64,000 nt of DNA from a virus, in the IMG/VR virus record IMGVR_UViG_3300021591_000021, positions 1 through 64,000 of that record, one strand, 5' to 3'. The position numbers and the translations under genes were made by a program. Below the pieces are notes generated by a model. It was not told the DNA's origin. It did no database searches and was given only the letters and a program-made list of their open reading frames with translations. How positions within the stretch are numbered: position 1 is the first letter of the stretch; the number at the start of each line of letters is the position of its first letter. Below, one piece after another: positions 1-7,443 of the stretch.

Positions 1-1
1 A

Positions 2-223
2 GGCAACGAGCAACAGGATAGTGAAGATAACCGGAATAGCCTCGTGATCCGAAGGCGAGAGACTCCGTGGAGACTACGGCTAGTGTGGGAGCCGACGGAG
101 AGGCCCACACCGCTACCGGGGGAGCGGACCAGCCCCCTTCCCGTGAAACAGGGTGGTTCCGAGGACACCCTGGACCCACGTATCCTATTCCTCGGAGAAA
201 ACAAAAAGGGAGAATGTAAATGA
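2..223 (+). CDS. C-terminal end of an unknown protein, cut by the window edge
   Basis: A frame open from base 2 runs 73 codons to a TGA at 221-223, and that stop overlaps the ATG of the next gene, an arrangement common in this genome. The predicted peptide is rich in Arg, Pro and Glu with no recognisable domain. The DNA is clearly more GC-rich than the genes after it and contains three clean hairpins, so the open frame could be accidental over a structured RNA. The upstream sequence is needed to decide. Confidence 0.4.
   Translation, partial: GNEQQDSEDNRNSLVIRRRETPWRLRLVWEPTERPTPLPGERTSPLPVKQGGSEDTLDPRILFLGENKKGECK
83..172 (+). ncRNA. candidate structured RNA with three successive hairpins
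   Basis: Three perfect inverted repeats follow one another: GTGTGGG (83-89) with CCCACAC (104-110), GGGGG (118-122) with CCCCC (133-137), and CAGGGTG (149-155) with CACCCTG (166-172). The block is GC-rich compared with its neighbours. It could be an RNA element, the structured 3' end of a larger RNA entering from the left, or a structured mRNA end. No known RNA family was recognised. Confidence 0.3.
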
Positions 224-447
224 GTGACTTAAGCCCCGAAGAAAAGAGAAAATTGTTGGACGAAGCTCATCGTAAGATGGTCGAAATGATTGAAAAGGCT
301 AAGCGAGAATACGTCGAGACCAAGCGGAAGCTCTATCCCGAGCTATTTGCTCCGCCTCCAGCCGAAGCTGCAAAAATCATCGAAGAACAGCAAAGACGAA
401 TCAAGGAGCTTGAAGAAAAGCTCGCTCTGAAGGAGGGAGAGAAATGA
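220..447 (+). CDS. small charged coiled-coil protein
   Basis: This 75-residue protein is rich in Lys and Glu and is probably almost all helical. A central PPP breaks two heptad-like stretches, the second at about residues 50-73 (QQRRIKELEEKL). Its start overlaps the upstream stop (ATGA), and its own stop overlaps the next ATG, so the three genes look translationally coupled. Its place ahead of tail genes suggests a small virion or assembly protein. No family was recognised. Confidence 0.7.
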   Translation: MSDLSPEEKRKLLDEAHRKMVEMIEKAKREYVETKRKLYPELFAPPPAEAAKIIEEQQRRIKELEEKLALKEGEK

Positions 448-1067
448 TGAACGATGTCCTTGATAGGATGGGGAACAGCATTCTAAGCCTCATAGGGATA
501 AGCAGGAACCTTAGTTCGGACTATCGGAGACTAATTGAGTTACTGTCTGAGAATAGGTACTTCGAGAGCAAGGAGCCGATGCAAATAAGAGATAGACTTA
601 CAGCAGTTGTACGAACCAAAGATGGCAAGGTAAAGCTGGACGAATCCGGAAAGCCGATGATTAGGGACACAGGCTGGAGCATCAATGGTTTGACGAACAT
701 TGGACTCGCAGAAATAGCGGGATTACTACTTGCGGACGTCACTGAAGTAACAGCATTTGACTATATAGCAATCGGAACTGGAACCACGGCTTTCGACCCT
801 ACTCAGACCTCTCTAGTAACCGAAACTCATAGAGAAGCAGGAACAGGGACGAGAGTAACCACGACTGTCACTAACGACACAGCACAGCTCGTAAGAACCT
901 TCTCAGGCTACTCTGGAAGTGAAGACATAACTGAAAGTGGAGTCTTCAACGCAGCTACAGGCGGAATTATGCTCTGCAGACAAACCTTCTCAGCTCTCCC
1001 CATAGATTGGGATGCGGGGAACGCACTCCAGATCAGTTGGCGTATACAGTGCAAACAAGGAACATAA
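444..1067 (+). CDS. phage tail-fibre-type beta protein
   Basis: A 207-residue protein whose second half has the pattern found in many phage tail-fibre or appendage proteins: IAIGTGTTAFDPTQTSL, then THREAGTGTRV, VRTFSGYSGSEDITESGVF and LPIDWDAGNALQISW. This suggests a beta-sandwich domain at about residues 95-205, preceded by a helical N-terminus. The ribosome-binding site is AAGGAGGGAG. Two relatives lie at 20,252 and 20,816, so the window holds three copies. Assignment to this broad family is good; the exact virion position is inferred. Confidence 0.65.
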   Translation: MMNDVLDRMGNSILSLIGISRNLSSDYRRLIELLSENRYFESKEPMQIRDRLTAVVRTKDGKVKLDESGKPMIRDTGWSINGLTNIGLAEIAGLLLADVTEVTAFDYIAIGTGTTAFDPTQTSLVTETHREAGTGTRVTTTVTNDTAQLVRTFSGYSGSEDITESGVFNAATGGIMLCRQTFSALPIDWDAGNALQISWRIQCKQGT

Positions 1068-1076
1068 GTGAGATAG

Positions 1077-3545
1077 ATGGGCTGGCTGAGTGGCTGGAGC
1101 TACAGGAAGTCTCATACGATTAATGGGTCCACTGCAGGAGCTCAAACAAACTATCAGATACGGATTAAGGTTCATAGGTCAGTTGGAATAGACTCAGGAG
1201 AAGATGTTTACCTTGCAAAATATGATGTTGAGCAGGGAACTTGGACCGTCGATGGAAACACATATAACAACAGACTACTAATAACGGTAACTGAAAACAG
1301 CGGAACCGACCTTACAGACTACCAAGTAAGAGTAGTCGTAAACACAGAATGGCTTGTCTCCAAGGGATACGCCACCTCAACAGGCAACGAGGTTAGGTTC
1401 ACGGATTCTGATGGTTCCACCCTCTTGGACTTCTGGAGGGAAAACGCCTTTAACCAAGAGGAGACCATATACTGGGTTAAAGTTCCAAACATCCCAGCAT
1501 CGGGGAGCAAGGTTATCTATATGTATTTTGATCCAGACTTGACAGGCGTCTCAGACGCAAGCGACGCCGACTCAACCTTCATATTCTGCGATGACTTCTT
1601 AGGGGCATCCCTTGACCCTACAAAATGGTCGTTGAATGTTGCTGATATACCTATGCCTTGGGGAAACAACGACGCAGCATTCCAGCCAGCAAACGACAGG
1701 ATAAAACTATACGATGGTAAAAATTCAGGTGGAAACGCAAAGGTGTTGAGAAGCATAGACTACGGATTCTACATAAAATACAAGGCTCAGGCTACCGAGG
1801 AAGTCTTCCAACTATACTTCTTCCTCCTGGATAGCGACAATTACTGGGTTCTCGAATGGCGAGGCTACAAGACGGACGCCATCAGGCTGATAAAAAAGGA
1901 GAGTGCCACATCAACAGTTGTTGCATCCAAGTCAGGCTACGGAAGTGTAAACGGCGTCTTCGAAGTCTATGTAGCCCCAAACAGGATAGTCGCTTATTAC
2001 GCAGGAACAAAGGTGATAGACTACTCAGGAACAATCACTGCCTACGGCTCAAAGATGGGCTTCGCATCAGGAGGAGGAAGCGTAGGAACGTACGGATACC
2101 TCTACGCACCTCCAATCATCATCACAAAATATGTTGATCCAGAACCTTCAGTAACCGTAAAAACTCTTTACCGTTGCAGGACTGATTTTGGCGACATAAG
2201 ATTCACAAAGTCAGATAAAGTGACTCAATTAAACTATTGGATAGAGGAAAAAGTAGATGGAGACTATGCCATCTTTTGGGTTAAACTTGACAACATACCT
2301 GCAAGTCCAAACTCAGTAACCATATACCTTTACTACGGAAACCCAAGTGCAACGACAACAAGTAATGGAGACGATACTTTCATCTTCTTTGACGATTTTG
2401 AAGGCGGAACCCTCGAAAAGTGGACAGAAAAAAATGGCGAAGTCATAGACGATGGAACAGGCAATAAGGTATGTAGGTTAACTGCTGAAGTAAAAAATAG
2501 CATAAAAGCAACCGTTCCACACAGTAATGTCAGTTTAGAATTTAAATATCAAATGAAGTCCATAGGACCCAACGGACCCAGACTCGACGCAAGAATACGG
2601 ATGGTAACCTCTCGCTTCTACACGTCAACACAGGAAGTAGGCGCATATGACTATGGGCATAAAATAAGGAAATACGTTGACGGCGTATGGACAAAATTGG
2701 CTGATAACAATGTTAATTCTTATACTTTAGATGTCTGGTATAACAACTACATGCGTGCAAGTGGCACATCTTTATTCGCATTAGTTGCCCAAGGACCTTC
2801 CCTTTCTGCGACAGATTCAGAACTGTCCTCAGGTGACTACATCCAATTCGTAACTTGGGGCTCTGGTAACGTCCTTTGGTTAGATGATGTGCGTCTCAGA
2901 AAATACATTTATCCAGAGCCAAGTCACGGAGATTGGGGAAGCGAAGAAACACCCGCTGTTCAATACTATAAGACTTTAACCGAAGGTTTAGGTTTAGCTG
3001 ACACCGTTGTGAAGGCTCCTTCGACGGTTAAGTTCGAGAGCTTAGGCTTATCGGATGCAGTAACAGCCACGAGGCTACTTGTTAAGTCCCTAACTGAGCT
3101 TTTAGGGTTATCAGATGTTACGATTAAAAGTCCTTCCATAGTTAAGGCTGAAAGCCTTGGGCTATTAGATGTGTATTCACGAGTTTGGTCTGTTTACAGA
3201 ACATACTCCGAACTTCTAGGATTGGCTGATGTTGTGAAGAAGGAGCCGAGTAAAACGTTTTCCGAGTCTCTTGGCTTACTCGACTGTTTAACAAAGGCGT
3301 CGTTCTCGAGAAAGGAATTAATAGAACTCCTTACATTTCTCGACTTAGTTCAACTAATTCCAATCCATGTTGCAGTCATTACTATCTTAAAGCTTGCCGA
3401 GAAGTCGACTGCTTTATCTCTTACTGAGAAGAAGACTTTATTACAGCTTGCCGACTTCTCGACAGCCCTAACCCTTACTGAGAAGAAGAAAATCCTAGAG
3501 ATTGCCGAGAAGATTGGCATCTTGAAACTACGTAAGGAGGTGTAG
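1077..3545 (+). CDS. large tail/appendage protein with nested DUF2341-type modules
   Basis: An 822-residue protein beginning GWSYRKSHTINGSTAG, the start of a DUF2341-type beta module. That module is interrupted near residue 45 and resumes near residue 367 (YRCRTDFGDIRFT...NYWIEEKVDG...IYLYYGNP...FIFFDDFE). The intervening segment carries its own copy (VRFTDSDGSTLLDFW, YWVKVPNIPASG, FIFCDDFLG), so one module sits inside another. Both copies end in a Y-x-(D/Y)-PEPS motif. Residues from about 640 carry repeats with the core ESLGL(S/A/L)D, as in the proteins at 14,012 and 15,475. Probably an exposed adhesin-like virion protein. Confidence 0.65.
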   Translation: MGWLSGWSYRKSHTINGSTAGAQTNYQIRIKVHRSVGIDSGEDVYLAKYDVEQGTWTVDGNTYNNRLLITVTENSGTDLTDYQVRVVVNTEWLVSKGYATSTGNEVRFTDSDGSTLLDFWRENAFNQEETIYWVKVPNIPASGSKVIYMYFDPDLTGVSDASDADSTFIFCDDFLGASLDPTKWSLNVADIPMPWGNNDAAFQPANDRIKLYDGKNSGGNAKVLRSIDYGFYIKYKAQATEEVFQLYFFLLDSDNYWVLEWRGYKTDAIRLIKKESATSTVVASKSGYGSVNGVFEVYVAPNRIVAYYAGTKVIDYSGTITAYGSKMGFASGGGSVGTYGYLYAPPIIITKYVDPEPSVTVKTLYRCRTDFGDIRFTKSDKVTQLNYWIEEKVDGDYAIFWVKLDNIPASPNSVTIYLYYGNPSATTTSNGDDTFIFFDDFEGGTLEKWTEKNGEVIDDGTGNKVCRLTAEVKNSIKATVPHSNVSLEFKYQMKSIGPNGPRLDARIRMVTSRFYTSTQEVGAYDYGHKIRKYVDGVWTKLADNNVNSYTLDVWYNNYMRASGTSLFALVAQGPSLSATDSELSSGDYIQFVTWGSGNVLWLDDVRLRKYIYPEPSHGDWGSEETPAVQYYKTLTEGLGLADTVVKAPSTVKFESLGLSDAVTATRLLVKSLTELLGLSDVTIKSPSIVKAESLGLLDVYSRVWSVYRTYSELLGLADVVKKEPSKTFSESLGLLDCLTKASFSRKELIELLTFLDLVQLIPIHVAVITILKLAEKSTALSLTEKKTLLQLADFSTALTLTEKKKILEIAEKIGILKLRKEV

Positions 3546-3547
3546 AA

Positions 3548-3850
3548 ATGGTCTTTGAAATAGTTCGAGGGGATTACGGCCGCACTTACCGCGGGATCAT
3601 CAAGGGAGTTAACCTCTCCGATTGTACGGCTGTCATCTACGTCTGGGATAGACACGACAAAAAAGTGATCGACGGCAAAACTTGCTCTGTTTCCTACGTA
3701 CCTCCGGATACCTATGTAGATTTCACGATCGAACCTGGTGACTTCGATGTTGAACCTGGTGTCTACTATGGTCTAATAAAATTTATGAAGGAAGGTGTAG
3801 TCGAACGGACACTTCCCTTCACGTGGAAAGTTTATAGAAAGGAGCCGTGA
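3548..3850 (+). CDS. small BppU-like beta-sandwich tail protein
   Basis: This 100-residue protein follows a strong GGAGGTG site. Its pattern (a ligand-like polymer statement, a D-x-TVDFTIEPGDF-like strand, then GVYYGLIKF and a W near the end) resembles the N-terminal domain of phage upper baseplate proteins (BppU type). It is predicted to be all beta with no signal or membrane segment. It lies between two tail-associated genes. The family call rests on pattern alone. Confidence 0.45.
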   Translation: MVFEIVRGDYGRTYRGIIKGVNLSDCTAVIYVWDRHDKKVIDGKTCSVSYVPPDTYVDFTIEPGDFDVEPGVYYGLIKFMKEGVVERTLPFTWKVYRKEP

Positions 3851-3854
3851 GAAG

Positions 3855-4142
3855 TTGACTGATTCTACAATTCGTGAGCGCCTTTCGAAAGTCGAAACAG
3901 AAGTGAAGTTTCTCAGAGAGGGAATCGAAGAAGTCTCACAGAAGTTGTCGGACTTCAAGGGCGACATCTACCAGCGGTTTGAAGACATGAGCAACCACCT
4001 CTCGAAGATTCGAACAGAGCTTGTGGTTCTCCAACAGGCATTTGAGTCACATGGTTCTCTCAGTGGCAAAGAGAAAGCAAGTGTCATCGTTGCATTGATT
4101 AGTAGTATCTCAGCAATCATCGTCACAATACTAAGGCACTAG
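3855..4142 (+). CDS. coiled-coil protein with C-terminal membrane anchor
   Basis: A 95-residue protein starting at TTG. Residues 1-65 form a heptad-rich coiled coil; residues about 73-93 (ASVIVALISSISAIIVTI) form one membrane helix, followed by a short basic end. This XhlA-like layout occurs in phage proteins that work with holins or tail-anchored lysis proteins. No enzymatic motif is visible. Confidence 0.6.
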   Translation: MTDSTIRERLSKVETEVKFLREGIEEVSQKLSDFKGDIYQRFEDMSNHLSKIRTELVVLQQAFESHGSLSGKEKASVIVALISSISAIIVTILRH

Positions 4143-4180
4143 ACAAACATCCTACTTTACATATCAGAGTATGCTAAGAT

Positions 4181-4573
4181 TTGTCTGCAAAAATGTTTAT
4201 GCTAAGTAAGGGTTACCTTGCGTGTGCCTTTGAAACAAAAGGACGGATCAATCTCCGCGTGGACAAAGGCTACCTGTATCCGTACGTATCAATACGGAGC
4301 ACGAATAAACGTTGGCTCGAAAAGTTGAAAGAGATGTTCCCGAAGTTCCGCGGGCCGTCGTCTGTGTCAAAGTCAACCTATGGTCTTTTCATCTACAATC
4401 TCAACGATATGAAAGAATTCCTGGAATTAATTTATGATGACCTTACGGTTAGTAAGCCTGATGTCCAGCGTATCCTCGATTATATTGAGGCTAAGTCCAA
4501 TGGGGCTGGTACGCTCCGCTTACTTCAAATTCTCGAGGGAGAATCGAAGCCAAAGTTGAGAGTGGTAGCATGA
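4181..4573 (+). CDS. degenerate LAGLIDADG-like protein
   Basis: A 130-residue protein with GYLACAFETKGRINLRV near the start. It aligns by eye with the first motif of LAGLIDADG homing endonucleases (YLAGxxDxDGxIxV), seen intact in the intron proteins at 34,586 and 38,628. The acidic residue is Glu, the following DG is changed to KG, and no second motif is clear. The annotated start is TTG; the ATG at 4,193 is equally possible, and neither has a good ribosome-binding site. It may be a decayed or repurposed stand-alone endonuclease within the structural genes. Its stop overlaps the next start. Confidence 0.45.
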   Translation: MSAKMFMLSKGYLACAFETKGRINLRVDKGYLYPYVSIRSTNKRWLEKLKEMFPKFRGPSSVSKSTYGLFIYNLNDMKEFLELIYDDLTVSKPDVQRILDYIEAKSNGAGTLRLLQILEGESKPKLRVVA

Positions 4574-4974
4574 CAGTCACAATTTCAGACGTCAGGGAAT
4601 TCCTGAAGGATCTTCCAGCGGAATTCGTATCTGATGCTGCAGTCCAAAAGCAAATTGATCTTGCGCAGTTCATTGTCGATCATGAGAAGTCAGATAATGC
4701 GACAGCGGAGGAGGTTGATAAAGCGGTTTTGGTGTTAGCGTCGTATCATACGGCTGTAGCGTATGCTGCAGAACTTGAACGGTCACTTGGTGTACTTCCT
4801 CCGCAACTCGAGTCATGGTTGAGGATCCTTGAGTCAATGTCTGAGAAGGTCCTTCAATATGTGAAGAGTGGAGGGGCCGCACAAGCAGGAAAGATCTCCC
4901 TTAGTGAAATGATATGTAAACTTTCCGACACGATAATGGACTATGTGAGGAATGAGAACGTTGGGTTGGACTGA
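4570..4974 (+). CDS. head-tail connector (gp6/gp15-like adaptor)
   Basis: A mainly helical 134-residue protein beginning TVTISDVREFLKDLP. The fold pattern (an N-terminal short helix, a central VDKAVLVLASYHTAVAYA helix, a C-terminal amphipathic region) matches small phage head-tail adaptors of the HK97 gp6 / SPP1 gp15 kind. Position also fits: just before a tail-terminator-like gene and the tail tube. The start overlaps the preceding stop (ATGA). Confidence 0.55.
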   Translation: MTVTISDVREFLKDLPAEFVSDAAVQKQIDLAQFIVDHEKSDNATAEEVDKAVLVLASYHTAVAYAAELERSLGVLPPQLESWLRILESMSEKVLQYVKSGGAAQAGKISLSEMICKLSDTIMDYVRNENVGLD

Positions 4975-5386
4975 CACATTCAAACAAATACTATCTAAAT
5001 TGAAGAGCGACCTAAAGTCTCTTAAGATCGATGAAAATGCAGCCTTCGATGCAGTTTACATTGGACGCAAAGCAGCTCCAACGCAATTCCCGTGTGCGTT
5101 TATTTTTCCAAGACGCGTGAGAGAACGTCCAGCAACTGCTGGAACTTCCGTCTACGAGATACAATTCGAAATTCGAGTCGTGTCGAAGGCTGTTGGGGGA
5201 GAGGCCGGCTTGACTGATGCTCTCACAAGGATCGGTGCGGTTGAAAGTATGTTGATCGCCGACCGATCCTATGGTGGGCTCGTCGACAATTTGGAAGTTG
5301 ACGAGATCCAACCGGAGATTGAATTACCTCGCGTTAGGGAGAGACATGAAAGTGCTCTCCGAGTCACGTTCAGAAAACTAATGTAA
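4952..5386 (+). CDS. tail completion/terminator-like protein
   Basis: A 144-residue alpha/beta protein with an N-terminal helix, the strands FPCAFIFPRR and YEIQFEIRVVSK, and a C-terminal LRVTFRKLM strand. This is the usual layout of phage tail terminator (gpU-like) proteins, which cap the tail tube at the neck. The start overlaps the upstream gene by 23 nt. The tail tube gene follows directly, as in most siphoviruses. Confidence 0.5.
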   Translation: MRTLGWTDTFKQILSKLKSDLKSLKIDENAAFDAVYIGRKAAPTQFPCAFIFPRRVRERPATAGTSVYEIQFEIRVVSKAVGGEAGLTDALTRIGAVESMLIADRSYGGLVDNLEVDEIQPEIELPRVRERHESALRVTFRKLM

Positions 5387-5422
5387 CAAGGTTGAGATAT
5401 AAAGAGTAAAGGAGGAAGGAAG

Positions 5423-6409
5423 ATGGGAAAGAGATTCATTGGGATTGCCGAGGAGACCACTTACGGGACGGCCGTGAGTGCAACGGATTGGATCGACGTC
5501 GTCTCTGAGTCGATCACGTCCGAGCAAGGATTCATCGAAGTGGAAACTGCAGGTATGCGAGAACGAGTCAAGAGAGTGCCTGGACCGTACAACGTCGGCG
5601 GATCCTTCGATATGATTGTCAACGCTGATAACATCACGAAACTGTTGAAGTGGCTGTTAGGCGCTGCAGAAACGACCGATGACGGTTCTTCGCCGACTCC
5701 ACTGGCTTACAGACACGAATTCACTCCCTCGCAGACTCTGAAGTCCTTCACGATGGAAATCTGTCCGGACGTCGGGAATCAATCCCGTCAGGTCGTTGGC
5801 TGCATGGTCAGCAGCATCGCATTCGAGGCATCTGCGAGGGAACTGCTCACTGCATCTGTCGACGTCATCGGACAGAAGGATTCGCTAATCTCTCCGTCGA
5901 CTCCGACGTTCAGTACCTTACGTCCATTCATCTTCTTCGAAGGCGTCGTAAGTGACGGTGGAAATCCTATTTCGGATGTCGAGGCATTCAGAGTGACGAT
6001 TGAAAACGACATACCTGACGATGCGTACGTCCTTGGCGACAGGTTCCGTCCGGACTTAACCAAGAGAGTGCAGGGTATGACTGTTTCAGGCGACATGGAC
6101 ATAGCTTTCCTTGACTGGGATTACTTCAAGAAGTTCTATGGTTCTGCGACAGCAACGGAGCCACAGACGTCGATAACTCCGTTGGCGCTGAAACTGACGT
6201 TTACCGGTGAGTCCACTTCGAGCTCCGTTGAAGGTTTTGATAAGTTCCTCTTGGAGATCGACCTGCCGAAAGTTTACCTTGATACGTCTGAGGCGAACTT
6301 TGATCGAAGAGATCGCATTGTGCAATCACTGGGCTATACTGCTGTCTACGATGCTGTCGCCGGATACATTTGTAAGGTAACAGTGGTCAACGAGAACGAG
6401 TCTCCATAA
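5423..6409 (+). CDS. major tail tube protein
   Basis: A 328-residue protein preceded by AAGGAGGAAGG. It begins GKRFIGIAEETTYGTAV, a classic opening of long phage tail tube proteins, followed by a beta-rich body with SFTMEICPDVG, FRVTIENDIP and SLGYTAVYDA strands. Tail tube subunits polymerise into the hollow tube around the tape measure. Length and position between the terminator and the chaperones are as expected. Confidence 0.8.
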   Translation: MGKRFIGIAEETTYGTAVSATDWIDVVSESITSEQGFIEVETAGMRERVKRVPGPYNVGGSFDMIVNADNITKLLKWLLGAAETTDDGSSPTPLAYRHEFTPSQTLKSFTMEICPDVGNQSRQVVGCMVSSIAFEASARELLTASVDVIGQKDSLISPSTPTFSTLRPFIFFEGVVSDGGNPISDVEAFRVTIENDIPDDAYVLGDRFRPDLTKRVQGMTVSGDMDIAFLDWDYFKKFYGSATATEPQTSITPLALKLTFTGESTSSSVEGFDKFLLEIDLPKVYLDTSEANFDRRDRIVQSLGYTAVYDAVAGYICKVTVVNENESP

Positions 6410-6820
6410 GTGGTTAGGATGAGCTTCGAGGTCGACTCGGAGACCTTAAGGAAGGTCGCAGAGGAATTTGAGAAGGAGTTCGAAAAGGTTTCCAAGGAGT
6501 ACGATGAACTACTCGAAGAGGCTGTCGAGTGGACTGCTGAGGAGATGAAGAGACAGGCACCAGTTTACACCGGTCGACTTCGAGAATCCATCACCTGGTA
6601 CATGACTGAGGACTTCGCGTTCGTTGAAGTCTGGCATCCAGCTGTCTACTGGATTGAATTCGGTGCACTACCTTCCGTCGGAGCATTCCAACCACTCCTT
6701 GGACGTCGTCTGCGATATGGTCGACATCCAGGGACGCGACCGTCACACTTTCTATTGAGGACGTTCCTCGCACTTGACACATATCTCGAACGTCAACTTT
6801 ATCGGCTGTTTAGGAGGTGA
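6410..6820 (+). CDS. HK97 gp10-like neck protein
   Basis: A 136-residue protein with an N-terminal helix, then QAPVYTGRLRESI, the hallmark of the HK97 gp10 family (AP.dTGrLr.sI), and the later EFGALPS and HPGTRPSHFLLR segments typical of that family. Its role is head-tail joining. A GTG start at 6,410 or the ATG at 6,419 is possible. It sits after rather than before the tail tube gene, slightly out of the usual order. Confidence 0.75.
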   Translation: MVRMSFEVDSETLRKVAEEFEKEFEKVSKEYDELLEEAVEWTAEEMKRQAPVYTGRLRESITWYMTEDFAFVEVWHPAVYWIEFGALPSVGAFQPLLGRRLRYGRHPGTRPSHFLLRTFLALDTYLERQLYRLFRR

Positions 6821-6824
6821 GAAA

Positions 6825-7181
6825 GTGGTAACAATAGAGGAGTACAAGGCGAAACTGAAGAAGAAGGTGGTCGTTCCATCTGGTTTGGGGCTGACCATCC
6901 GTCGGATGCCGTTGAGAGTTGTTGTCAAGCTCTTTGAGATCATGCCGACAGTCACTCGTGGAAGGACTGCTGACGACCTAGCACGCGACCCAGAGTATCT
7001 TAGAAAGTTGCCTGAGCTCATTGAGTTAGTACTCCCGGAATGTGTCGAGGAGATCCCTGAGAAGTTGAGCGTCGATGAACTTCTACCAGATGATGCAATG
7101 GCACTTCTCGGCGAGATTTTTGACTTCAGCGGTCTCGGCGAGGAAGCTGCTCAGCGGAGAGAAAGGTTTCGCAGGGAGTGA
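6825..7181 (+). CDS. tail assembly chaperone (gpG-like)
   Basis: The GTG start at 6,825 follows a perfect AGGAGGTGAG site, giving 118 residues. The protein begins VTIEEYKAKLKKK and contains ARDPEYLRKLPELIELVLPECVEEI. Location (between the tail tube and the tape measure), size and helical content fit the first tail assembly chaperone. A second frame continues through its stop codon, so a longer frameshift product is likely, as in most long-tailed phages. Confidence 0.7.
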   Translation: MVTIEEYKAKLKKKVVVPSGLGLTIRRMPLRVVVKLFEIMPTVTRGRTADDLARDPEYLRKLPELIELVLPECVEEIPEKLSVDELLPDDAMALLGEIFDFSGLGEEAAQRRERFRRE

Positions 7182-7374
7182 CTTTGGCAAACTTGTAGGT
7201 TTCGTTGGGCAAACATTCGGTGTGCGTCCAAGTGAGATCCTCCGAATCGACGATGAGGTCGAGGCCATCTTACTGGACGCAGCGATCGCAACAGAGCTTT
7301 TCAAAGAAATGGCACCTCCAAAGTCCGTAAAGGATCGGATCCTGCGGAAGCGACGACAGCTAGGGTTGTTGTAA
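7180..7374 (+). CDS. frameshift extension of the tail chaperone (gpT-like)
   Basis: The +1 frame continues from GAC at 7,180 for 64 codons, starting DFGKLVGFVGQTFGVRP and ending at a TAA. At the end of the upstream gene the sequence reads AGG GAG TGA C. Reading GAG, skipping T and resuming at GAC would fuse both parts into about 182 residues. The purine-rich AGGGAG before the stop and the TGAC context resemble stop-linked +1 sites such as that of RF2. Independent initiation is the alternative. Confidence 0.55.
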   Translation, partial: DFGKLVGFVGQTFGVRPSEILRIDDEVEAILLDAAIATELFKEMAPPKSVKDRILRKRRQLGLL

Positions 7375-7420
7375 TGGTTGCGTCAGTCGACGAGTTTTGT
7401 CGAGGGAACTTGCCGAGCTC

Positions 7421-7430
7421 TTATATAATC
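7421..7430 (+). promoter_or_regulatory. possible TATA box before the tape measure gene
   Basis: TTATATAAT occurs in a short gap between chaperone and tape measure genes. A start about 25 nt downstream would fall just before the ATG at 7,453, giving an almost leaderless transcript. It may be chance. Confidence 0.3.
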
Positions 7431-7443
7431 ATCAAAGGAGAAC

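Noticed and set aside
1-220. Fragment of rRNA, RNase P RNA or SRP RNA
   Set aside because: No conserved core sequences of these RNAs were seen; only unassigned hairpins.
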